DNA from: Nephrocerus scutellatus
Taxonomy: Eukaryota; Arthropoda; Insecta; Diptera; Pipunculidae
Direction: 5' to 3'
Assembly: GCA_947095585.1 (NCBI GenBank)
Contig: OX352761.1
Coordinates: forward strand, 67,486,316-67,550,315
DNA: 64,000 nucleotides
In this document: positions 1 to 8,339 of the stretch, piece by piece
How positions within the stretch are numbered: position 1 is the stretch's first letter
Layout of the letters: every line of letters begins with the position of its first letter
Position numbers and translations under genes: made by a program
The notes under the pieces: generated by a model
The model's input: only the letters and a program-made list of their open reading frames with translations
What the model was told of the DNA's origin: nothing
Database searches by the model: none

Positions 1-423
1 TACTTTTGACCTTACATGACTTCACACCCTATAACTCTTGAACGCTTCCAGCTACAAGCTTGCTATTGGTCTTTTTTGAAAGAAAATTACATTTTTAAGA
101 TATAACAATATACACTTTCTTAAATTATTTAAGCCATACCGATAAAAAAGAAGTCAAATTTAAATTTAAAAAAATGTACATTATTTGATCTTAAAAATTT
201 AATTTTGTTTCAAAAATGATCAACAGTGATCTTGTAGCTAGAAGCGTTTAAGAGTTACAGGGTGTGAAGTGATGTAAGGTCAAAAGTACGTATCTTCACA
301 TTGAAACGCTACGTACACCGCAGGGGTTGAAAATAGACCCCCCTTTCCATACGATTTTTTTCACGAAATTAACCAAGGAATCATCCATTTAAGTATTTGC
401 CACCTTAACAGATACACCCTGTA
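1..423. mobile_element. Palindromic (foldback) element, copy 1, truncated by window start
   Basis: The first bases (tacttttgaccttacat) recur as their reverse complement ending at 287, and the pairing continues inward with mismatches to an axis near 144. The right arm runs on through a segment with gtacgtatct to a terminus CACCCTG followed by TA at 415-423. The same arm sequence forms the much larger palindrome at 31556-39396, so this is a diverged copy of that family whose left half lies outside the window. No coding region is visible. The CAGGGTG terminus with flanking TA suggests a non-autonomous DNA transposon of Tc1/mariner type; that assignment is inference. Confidence 0.75.
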
Positions 424-604
424 TTTAAAAGAGATGTACTGAGTGGAAATGTATCTGATTTGTTTTATTCATTTCTTTCTGTAAGATTTATTTCTATTCT
501 AGAAAGGGCATCTGCGTTTTTAGTTTTTGTTTCTTTTTTTAATTCTCTATATTAACTTCACTTGCCCGTGGCACGGATGTCGGTCGTCGGTTGTCTGTCG
601 TGAA

Positions 605-1845
605 ATCTTGCGATCAATTTTTAACCCATTTCCCAAAGACCGATTTTATTGAAATTTGGCACACATGTGTATTTCCGGAGACAACACTTTCTATTAAAAT
701 TTGAGACCCCTCGGGCCACGGGGTCGGGGGGCTCCCTTACAAATATTTTACAATATTTTACTAGATTTTCTTCAAATTTTATACACATGTGTATCTCTGA
801 TATACAACACTTTTTGTAAAAATTTTGGAGACCCCGGGCCCGGGTTCGTAGGGCTCCATAACTTTTTTAAAAAAAATTAACCCGATTTTCTTCAAATTTA
901 ATACACATGTGTAACTCCAATAGACAACACTTTTTGAAAAAAAATTTGTGACCCCGGGCCCAGGTTCGTGGGGCCCCATACAATTTTTTAAAAAAATTAA
1001 CCCGATTTTTTTCAAATTTAATACACATGTGTATCTTTGATAGACAAAACTTTTTGTAAAAATTTGGACTCCCCGGGCCCGGGTTCGTGGGGCCCCATAA
1101 CTTTTTTTTAAAAAATTAACCCGATTTTCTTCAAATTTAATGCACATGTGTATCTCCGATAGACAACACTTTTTGTAAAAATTTTGGGGTCGTGAGGCTC
1201 CAAATTTTTTTTTAAAAAAATTAACCCGATTTTCTTCAAATTTTATATACGTATGTATCTCCGATGAAACACATTTTTTGTAAAAATTTTGGAGACCCCG
1301 GGCCCCAGGGTCATTGGTCCCCAAATTTTTTTTTTAAAAAATTAATCCGATTTTTTTAAAATTTTATATATGTGTGTATCTCCAGTGGGCAACCCTTTTT
1401 GCAAAAGTTTTGGAGACAGGGTTTGGAGGGTCATGGGGCCCCAACAAATTTTTTAAATAAGATAAACCGTTGTTTTTTTTTAAATTTTATATACTGTTTG
1501 CAAAACATTTGGTGGCCGGGGTCGTGGGGCCCATAAAAAATTTTCAAAAAAATTAACCCGATTTTCTTCAAATTTTATATACATGTGTATCTCCGATGGA
1601 CAAAATTTTTTGTAAAGTTTTTGGAGTGAGGCCCTGAGGCCCGGGGGTGCCCATCTAATTTTCTTTAAAAATTAGCTCGATTTTCTTCAAATTTTAAGCA
1701 CATGTGTATCACTGATGGACAAAACTTTTGTAAGTTTGTTGGAGTGATCGGGCCCTGACCCCGTGTGGTGTCCATGTAAATTTTTTAAAAATTAGCGCGG
1801 GTTTCTTCAAATTTTAACACATACCCATCTCCTATTAGAAAATTT
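605..1845. repeat. Tandem array, ~120-bp unit, about 11 degenerate copies
   Basis: A unit containing attaacccgattttcttcaa, then cacatgtgtatctcc, then a short spacer, ctttttgtaaaaattttgga, and a GC-rich gaccccgggcccgggttcg block recurs about every 118-120 bp. The cacatgtgtat core is seen near 660, 781, 901, 1021, 1141, 1247, 1365, 1580, 1698 and 1818; one unit near 1490 is shortened. Copies diverge most toward the right end. Reading frames across it on the minus strand are only repeats of the unit translated, not genes. It may be a satellite or the internal minisatellite of a transposon; no transposon ends were recognised. Confidence 0.85.
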
Positions 1846-2068
1846 ACATGAAAAATTTTAATTTTTATGGGTTGTTTTTTAATATACGATTTCATAATCA
1901 AATTTTGATAATTTTAATCTCCATCTTACAAGTTTAGAATTGGGTTCTTTTATTGAAAAAAGCCAAGTTAAGGGTTCATGATATGTTTCGATTGTAAATT
2001 TACGTCCAAAAAGTTAGGGTCTGTAATATTTTGTTGACCATACAATTGTAGTTCTTTTTCGATAGTAC

Positions 2069-3352
2069 TGTAACGAGGTTTTCCAGCCAGGGTAGACCTC
2101 AGTGTGACCATGGTTCAAAAAGGGGGGGGGGGCATTACAATAAAAAATTTTTGTTTTTGGGATCTTGGAATTTATCTTTTCTATTTATTTTTCAAAACTT
2201 CTTATGCTTGTTTCAATTACAATAACAATTATTAAGTAAAAGTACAAAGTACTCATACTCTTGTTCCTAGAATTAGGGAAAGAACGGGTTAATGGTAGTG
2301 GGAAAGAAATACTCTTAAGACACTGTAGCTGAAAATGAAGATTTATTCATTAAGTGTTGATACAAGTATAAAGTACTCATACCCTTTGTTCCTAGAAGTA
2401 GGGAAAGAACGGGTTAATGGTAGTGGCAAGGAAATACTCTCAAGCCACTGTAGCTGAAAATGAAGATTTATTAGCGCTAAATATATCAATGAAGTACTTA
2501 CTAGCAAAATACAAAGTGCGGAGTACTTGGTTTTCCGTTGGTTTATCGTTTTTCATATTGTTCGTTGTTGTTGTGCAAAGATTTTCATATATGTCCAGAC
2601 GCATGTATGCACATGCATACATGTATATGTTCTCAATCGCAATATTGATGTTTTCCTCCGAATAACGACATGTTTGCTTTCATGTGTGATATACATGTTT
2701 CTTCTGAATACAACATTACAACATGTGTGTTTGTATTTACAATATCCATACTGTCTTATTTTGGAATACGCATGTAGTTGTCTACATGGCGGGCACACTT
2801 GGTAATTTCTTGTATATAACAGAAATGTTATTTTGTTTCACAGACCGCTTTCTGATTTATCAGCGGTGCTCAGGTCATTGACACCATCAGCTGTTGCATA
2901 GTGTTTTGATTTTTGTTATGCGTGGGAGTACATCTGCACCTAATGCCCGAGCGTGAGGGGGACAGACTATCTCTCCGGCGAATTTCATGTTGTGCGCAAT
3001 AGTGATCATCTGCCTATGTCCACTGATTGCCCACAAACAGAGATCGGTGGCGTTAGATTTGTTGTTGCTAGTGTTGTGCGATTGCGTGGTGGTGGTTTTG
3101 TCCAATGCACTATGATTTCTATAATCTCGCCTATCGCTCGCAAGAAAAAGAGGAAAAAGATTCATTGCCGTTTCGCCATCAATTGAGTGACTCTTGAGTC
3201 ACTTAATAATTGTTAAGAATTCGTTGGTAAATATGAGCGATCATTAAAACTACATTTTGAGTTTATTTTAATAAGTTTACATCTATGACAAAAAGGCTTG
3301 GTAATTATTTCCAGACATGTTGTGTGGAATGTGAATAATTTTGTTCCTCACA
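2069..3352 (-). mobile_element. 3' LTR of decayed Ty3/Gypsy element gypsy-C
   Basis: On the plus strand it starts tgtaacgaggttttccagcc, the same terminus as the LTRs at 30136, 49259 and 57667, and ends cctcaca next to a C-run (ctcccccg) that is a polypurine tract on the minus strand. The first ~460 bp match the LTR at 30136, including two ~121-bp direct repeats containing tacaaagtactcata. The minus-strand element therefore has its 3' LTR here and its 5' LTR beyond 30136. The middle has lost the leader repeats still present in the partner LTR, because both copies rejoin at ggttttccgttggt. Four bases outside (2065-2068, gtac) are the likely target duplication, but the other end could not be located to test it. 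Confidence 0.8.
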
Positions 3353-3595
3353 CTCCCCCGTTGCTTTGGTACTTACCCTTCCTAATAGTTAGTACTTGGA
3401 AACGGACGCTCTGTTTGAGGTGCACGAAACCGGGTTTTGATTATCATACGGCTCCTTGTCGTTTCGATTATTTTTGTGACTGCGTTAGTTATTGTCGGTG
3501 GTAGGTACTGTGAGGTTCCAGACGACTGTGGCGACTGATACGGCTGTAGCGACTGTGACGGCTGTGGCGTCTGCGACGAATATGATATCTGTAGC
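3353..3595 (-). pseudogene. Remnant of gypsy-C third ORF (C-terminal end) and 3' internal region
   Basis: Directly inside the LTR, the minus strand reads a short peptide containing RxxVLxxRKGK (about 3357-3415). It aligns with the C-terminus of the Ulp1-like ORF3 of gypsy-A (TRLGVLVTRKGK), at the same distance from the polypurine tract. The rest of the gene is gone. Beyond about 3510 a run of gactgtggc-type short repeats follows, as also seen in gypsy-C at 28980-29100 and in gypsy-B at 60170-60270. The segment is interrupted at 3596-3608 by the LOA-type LINE. Confidence 0.6.
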
Positions 3596-3608
3596 GACGT
3601 TTGCGGTA
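3596..3608. repeat. 13-bp target-site duplication of the LOA-type LINE (left copy)
   Basis: gacgtttgcggta here is repeated exactly at 28891-28903. Both copies lie in gypsy-C internal sequence, and the LINE fills the space between. A 13-bp duplication fits target-primed reverse transcription. Confidence 0.85.
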
Positions 3609-3626
3609 GGTTAGGTTAGGTTAGGT
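3607..3626. repeat. (TAGGT)4 tail of the LOA-type LINE
   Basis: Four TAGGT units (ACCTA on the element strand) lie between the target duplication and the element body, in place of a poly(A) tail. Simple-repeat 3' tails are known in the I and LOA groups. The unit is also a permutation of the insect telomere repeat TTAGG. Confidence 0.75.
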
Positions 3627-3702
3627 TGCGGTGGCAGCTAATGCTCACATAGACCATACGCGGTCCTTTGTGTTACCACAGGATCTTACACCTTTCCCCT
3701 TT

Positions 3703-4989
3703 TCAGAAGATCCATTCAGTGCTCTTAATGAATCGGAGTATATCTCGCACTTTACCGTTTTCGAGATCTGATAGGTTATTCATTAACCGCTTACCCAAGT
3801 GTTTGTGCCTTCTGTGCATTAGTGCCGGACATGAGCAGAGAAGATGCTCTATGGTCTCTTCCTCCTCCTCGTCCAAGCAACCTCTGCAGAAGTCATTATA
3901 TTTGACACCCATCCTTCTCGCGTGTTTCCCTAGAAGGCAGTGTCCTGTCATTATCCCTACAACCGTTCTTAATTCACGTCTTTGTAAGGAGAAAAGCGCA
4001 GTTGAGCGCTTCAAGTCCAGCTTCGGCCAGACTTTTCTTGAAATATTACAAGTGTCGGTGTTTTCCCACCTTACATTTGTTATTGTTTCTGTCTTCTTCT
4101 GAAGCTCAAGTTTCAGTGTCGCGATAGGACTCCCCACCTCCGCCCTTTCCGGTAGCAGCTGGAGAGTCCTACCACGTCTAGCTAACTCGTCCGCCCTGCA
4201 GTTCCCCTTAACATCCATGTGACCCGGGACCCATATGATCCTTATATTGAACTGCTCACTCATCTCGTTAAGAGAGGAATGAAAGCTCAACGCCACCTTA
4301 GATTTGAGTGAGACCGCTTCCAACGATTTTATGGCCGCTTGACTGTCCACATAAATGTTAATCTTCTTTGAGGATAATACATTATGCTTCTGCCAGCTCA
4401 TTACCTCTTCAATCGCTATCACCTCAGCCTGGTATACGCTGCAGCGATCAGGTAGACGGACTGAGATGCTTACTTTCAGCTTGTCACAGAAGACTCCTGC
4501 TCCTACTTTACCGTCTAGCTTAGAGCCATCCGTGAAAAACTGTATTGTTTCGTTATCTTTTACGGATCCACTCTTCCAGTCTTCTCTGGTGGGTATTGAT
4601 GTCCGAAAACCTTTTTGAAAGCATAACATTGGTGTTATGTAATCCAGTTTCGTCAGCTCCTGCTTTAGCGATTTAGTTATGGTGGAGTGTCCTTTCTGAA
4701 GACTTCTCCACTGATTGACAGCTAACAGTCGCGTAGCCGTAATTGCCGCTTTCTGTTTGCCAAATATGTCTAGTGGGATCAGGTGGAGCAAAACCTCTAG
4801 AGCGCGAGTTGGTGTAGATCTCAGCGCCCCACTTATAAGCATGCAGGCCGTACCTTCCCCAATATACTTGTATACGTGGTTTTTTCCATAGCTGGCCACC
4901 ATACGCCTACTCCATACAGTAGTATTGGTCTCACTACTGACGTGTAAAGCCAGTGTGCCAGCTTTGGTTTCAAGCCCAATTTTTACCAA
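3703..4989 (-). CDS. LINE ORF2 C-terminal part: RNase H and terminal zinc-finger region
   Basis: The 428-residue frame continues the reverse transcriptase encoded to its right. An RNase H fold is evident: FFTDGSK with Asp154, YQAEVIAIEE with Glu189, IYVDSQAA with Asp215, and WVPGHMDVKGNCRADELAR with His257 and Asp267. This domain degrades the RNA strand during second-strand synthesis. Near the C-terminus a Cys/His cluster (FCRGCLDEEEEETIEHLLC) gives the CCHC-type finger usual for this group. The frame is open to a natural stop, but the preceding RT lies in other frames, so this is a fragment of a dead ORF2. The start given is simply the first Met of the open stretch. Confidence 0.8.
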   Translation of the reverse strand: MVKIGLETKAGTLALHVSSETNTTVWSRRMVASYGKNHVYKYIGEGTACMLISGALRSTPTRALEVLLHLIPLDIFGKQKAAITATRLLAVNQWRSLQKGHSTITKSLKQELTKLDYITPMLCFQKGFRTSIPTREDWKSGSVKDNETIQFFTDGSKLDGKVGAGVFCDKLKVSISVRLPDRCSVYQAEVIAIEEVMSWQKHNVLSSKKINIYVDSQAAIKSLEAVSLKSKVALSFHSSLNEMSEQFNIRIIWVPGHMDVKGNCRADELARRGRTLQLLPERAEVGSPIATLKLELQKKTETITNVRWENTDTCNISRKVWPKLDLKRSTALFSLQRRELRTVVGIMTGHCLLGKHARRMGVKYNDFCRGCLDEEEEETIEHLLCSCPALMHRRHKHLGKRLMNNLSDLENGKVRDILRFIKSTEWIF

Positions 4990-5003
4990 TTGTCTCCAAA
5001 CCT

Positions 5004-6111
5004 TTATCTTGCTTTATCAGAAAAAACTAAGGGAGTACCATTTAGTGTTGGAGGATCAACTGTTGGAATTTTATATTTCCTGGTGAAGAGGACAAGCTCT
5101 GTCTTATTCGGGTTGACGCCCAGACCGCTTTTATTTGCCCATTCTTTAACGATTAGGAGGGCATTTTGCATAACCTCCCTAATCGTTCTGAGGTATTTTC
5201 CTGAGACAGCTAACGCTACATCATCAGCATACGCTACCACTTTATCCCCTCTGCCTCCAGTTTCAACAGCAATTTGTTGATTACTATATTCCAGAGTAGA
5301 GGGGATAATACACCTCCTTGCGGTGTTCCTCTTACTGCCTGCCTTTTTAAGATGGAACCACCCAGCTCCGCACTAATAATCCTGCCTAGAAGCATATGAT
5401 TGATTAGTTTGCTTGTAGGGTAGTCCACCTCTAGGTCTGACAGTCCTTTACAGATTGCCTCTTTTTTATCGTTGTTGAACGCACCCTCGATATCCAAGAA
5501 TGCTACTAGTGTATACTCCTGGGAGTATATTGATTTCTCAATTGTGCTTACTAAGGTGTGTAAGGCTGTGTCTACAGACTTCCCCTTGCAGTAAGCAAGT
5601 TGGGACTTTGCCCAACTGCTAGGTTTTCCTTAGCACTTATATGAACATCTATCAATCTTTCCAGGGTTTTCAAAAGAAAGGATGATAGAGTTATAGGTCT
5701 CAGGTCATGTGAGTAGCCATGTGAGCTTTTACCCGTCTTCGGTGTAAAAACTACCTTGACTTCCTTCCAAGCCCTAGGAATGTACGTCAGCTTTATACAC
5801 CCTGTGAAAATTGCCTCTAACCATGGGAGTATACACTCCGAGTTATTCTGAATTTCCGCAGGGATTATCCCATCTGGGCCAGCCGATTTAAAGGATTTGA
5901 AACCGCTTATTGCCCACTGGATTCGCGTTTTGCTCGCGATCTCCTTCGTTTGAACCGATTGAGGTTCCAGATGTTGCCTGCTCATTTCTGAATCACATAC
6001 CTGAGTTGAGTCAGAAAAGTGAGTCTCCATGAGCAGTTTCAACGATTCATCAATCGAGATCGTCCATGAACCATCCGGTTTTATTAAATAACTTGGGGTG
6101 GTTTTTGTCAT
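5004..6111 (-). pseudogene. LINE ORF2 reverse transcriptase, frameshifted
   Basis: The RT is spread over three frames: 6111-5572, 5497-5234 and 5240-5004. The first carries the thumb-proximal motifs SAGPDGIIP and LRPITLSSFLLKTLERL. The second has the NTP-site motif FNNDKKEA and the primer-grip-adjacent RGTPQGGVLSPLLWN. The third has the catalytic YADD box (5220-5231), followed by NPNKTELVLF. The motif before FNNDKK normally carries the first catalytic Asp, and MDIEGAF fits that position. At least two frameshifts make the protein non-functional. Clade assignment rests on the downstream RNase H. Confidence 0.8.
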
Positions 6112-6574
6112 AGAGAGAATTTTCGTATACGAGAGGTCTCCGAGGCCCCTCCCATCTTATCACAGAAGAGCCTCCAACACGTCCTCTGCGCCTTTCTCAA
6201 CTCCGTTTTGTAGTTTCTGAGATGTTCTTTGTATGATTCCCAGTCCAGAGACAGTCTCGTTCTTTTGGCTTTATTGAAAGCTTTCCTGCTTGCCTTCTGA
6301 TAGGTCCCTAACTCCGCGTACCACCAAGTTGGCTTTTGTTTGCCCATTGGTTTTATCACAAGGCAGGCAGCATCGAAGGAGCGATTCATGGCACCTGTTA
6401 CAGTATCTACCATTGTATCTATCTCCTCTATAGTGACTGGTGGCTTTGGAGCCACCGGTAGTAGTTTCCCTAGCATCTCCCTATAGATACCCCAGTTTGT
6501 CCTTTTCTTATTTATAAAGGACTCACGAAGGGCAGGTTTGATGTCTAGCTTGAAGATTAAATAGCGATGGTCCG
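6108..6574 (-). pseudogene. LINE ORF2 endonuclease end and EN-RT linker
   Basis: From 6574 leftward the minus strand reads DHRYLIFKLDIKPALRES, the distal end of the endonuclease. It then continues into a lysine/arginine-rich linker (6476-6108, 122 residues) containing WWYAEL, typical of LINEs between endonuclease and RT. The SDH motif is split: S and part of D lie at 23221-23226, beyond BEL-A. The exact gtccg duplication at the break shows BEL-A inserted here. A further frameshift separates this piece from the RT. Confidence 0.7.
6570..6574. repeat. 5-bp target-site duplication of BEL-A (GTCCG), left copy
   Basis: gtccg at 6570-6574 recurs at 23221-23225 immediately outside the two BEL-A LTR ends. 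Five-base duplications are usual for BEL/Pao integrases. Confidence 0.85.
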
Positions 6575-6950
6575 TGTTTGTATGAAGATGTGTTTTTGGG
6601 TCTACTAGTATTGACCAAGTTCTTATACCTTGACAATAGTTGAAGATAATGGTACATAAACCAGTATTACCAATTAGACATGCAACGTTTGTTTATATTA
6701 CCCAGTGAATGCAAAGAATGCGAACAATGAACGACGATTTAAAGTAAACTCTTACGAACCCTTTATTTGTATGATAATTTATTTCGTTTTATTCAAAGCT
6801 TATATACTATGATTTTTTATCATAAGCATGCAATCGTTGAGTGCAGTGCTAGCATAGCCCAGACAACTCGAACGGATGTTTCACATGAAAAAGTGCTAGA
6901 CTAAGATTTGTAACAAAATATTATATGAATGCTCACGTCAGAGGTGAGCA
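6575..6950 (-). mobile_element. BEL-A 3' LTR, distal fragment
   Basis: Matches 22586-22965 of the BEL-A 5' LTR (tgtttgtatg, gggtctactagtattgacc, accagtattaccaattagac and so on) with scattered substitutions. Contact with BEL-B LTR sequence occurs at a shared gcatttcatattcac. About 150 bp of LTR present in the partner (about 22969-23120) is missing at this junction. Confidence 0.85.
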
Positions 6951-7177
6951 TTTCATATTCACAGTAGTAATATCGTCATATTAAGGTAAAGAAGAAATAT
7001 GTGCACAAACAAAATATCTAGTAACAAATTTCAGGGTGAATATGTGTGGGAATATGCTGAATTGCATATTTACAATGATAAAAATAATTTGTTTTACACC
7101 CTACGTTTGGCAGCTTTGGGTTTCTGCATTTTATCACCTACGGTAGGTACCTTTGGTCTTCACTATGTTCCCGAACA
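6951..7177 (-). mobile_element. BEL-B 3' LTR, truncated
   Basis: Nearly identical to 15807-16033 (atcgtcatattaaggtaaag through atgttcccgaaca). The outer ~250 bp of the 479-bp LTR is missing. It abuts BEL-A LTR sequence, so the original left terminus and duplication of BEL-B are lost. Confidence 0.85.
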
Positions 7178-7416
7178 TCCTCCGGGGTGGCTATGAAGCG
7201 ACGTGGCAAGGGAACCATGGTGGGGTGTTGTTCTGATGAGGGTGTCTTCTTCTTCTTGTAATAGTAGGCAGTGGCAATTCCAATAGCTGTAGCAATGATC
7301 CAATATAGGACCACGTAGTGATGAACCTCGTGGAAGTTCATCTGTTGATCTTCATTTTGTGCTGATGTGTTTATTTGCGTAAGACTGGTTGAAAGGTGAT
7401 CTTGTGAAGGGAGCAT
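7138..7416 (-). pseudogene. BEL-B envelope C-terminal end with transmembrane anchor
   Basis: A 92-residue open stretch reads toward the LTR and holds a hydrophobic helix (VVLYWIIATAIGIATAYYY) followed by a lysine cluster: a membrane anchor and short cytoplasmic tail. This is where the end of an F-type envelope gene is expected, and the tail stops inside the LTR. It is separated from the rest of the envelope gene (8340 rightward) by ~0.9 kb of foreign sequence, so the gene is broken. Confidence 0.65.
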
Positions 7417-7429
7417 ACCAGCGCTAACA

Positions 7430-8335
7430 TAGTATTCAAGGTTAGATCGATTAATTATTCATATAGTCCCGACTCATTGCATTCCTCATAATGCCATCTG
7501 CATATGAACCGCAATAACAATATTACAGCATAAACACTCAACGAGTGAATAAACAAAAAAGAGTCTTATTACTTTGTCAGCACACTTCATGCCTTAGCAT
7601 GACAGCATACAAAGTAGTGAGAGTACGATCGGCGGTCGTTAGCCTATGACAACAAACAAAATGCATAGAAAGCGAGCGAGCGCTGATCATAAAAAAAGTA
7701 AATAACGTTCGGTCACTTACCCGTGCTGTGCTTGGCGTTGACCTAACATGCAATAAAATTACAAACAATGTAGGTCACTTGCCTGTGCTGGTAAATATGT
7801 TACATCAGCAATATATAGGCAAGCGACCTGAAGCAATTAAGAATGTTCGGCATATTGGTATACAATAATGCCAAAATGCTGACCAGCACTAATCGATCTA
7901 ACTAGTATACATGTGTATACTTTTATATTTATTCTTATTAAATTGTGTAGTATGTTTTGGTGTTCAAAACACCTATAAATAAGCAACAAGAATCAACAAG
8001 AATGTGTATACTTTTATATGTATTCTTATTAAATTGTGTAGTATGTTTTGGTGTTCAAAACACCTATAAATAAGCAACAAGAATCAAATAAAACTCACTT
8101 CTAATTAGAACGTCAAAGCAATACCACAGGTGTTTTCTTAGGCTTGCGAGCCTTAAACTCTAAAGGCATTAGCAGGAGCCTCTCTATTTTGAATCCCACC
8201 TTGAGTGCAGGAAACTGCCCCAAAGGTCCAAGTCTCTGGCGTAATAGCCTTGACTAGTGGAAACCAATACGAGACATCAAGGAGCGTTATTCTTTACATG
8301 GCGATCCTGATCTAAACAGCTCATACCATTACATG
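7430..8335. mobile_element. Unidentified insertion in BEL-B envelope, with 91-bp duplication
   Basis: This ~0.9 kb splits the envelope gene and has no recognisable gene. Near the left end ggttagatcgatta (7439-7452) is inverted as taatcgatctaact (about 7891-7904), a possible terminal inverted repeat of a ~470-bp element. Right of it a 91-bp unit (7911-8001) containing gttttggtgttcaaaacacctataaata is repeated in tandem (8002-8092). The TATA-like tataaata suggests LTR or promoter sequence. The piece at 8095-8335 matches nothing else in the window; ttacatggcgatc occurs twice in it. Confidence 0.4.
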
Positions 8336-8339
8336 GCGA

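Noticed and set aside
779..1324. 181-codon minus-strand frame
   Set aside because: Translation of the ~120-bp tandem array; the peptide repeats with the unit and has no family match.
2417..2805. Hydrophobic short frames in the gypsy-C LTR
   Set aside because: No start context, no homology, and they lie in LTR sequence rich in T.
3607..3626. TAGGT units as a real telomere
   Set aside because: Only four units, placed exactly between a 13-bp target duplication and a LINE 3' end; it is the LINE tail.
6999..7196. Matching short frames at 6999-7196 and 15855-16124 as duplicated genes
   Set aside because: They are the two BEL-B LTR copies read on the non-coding strand.
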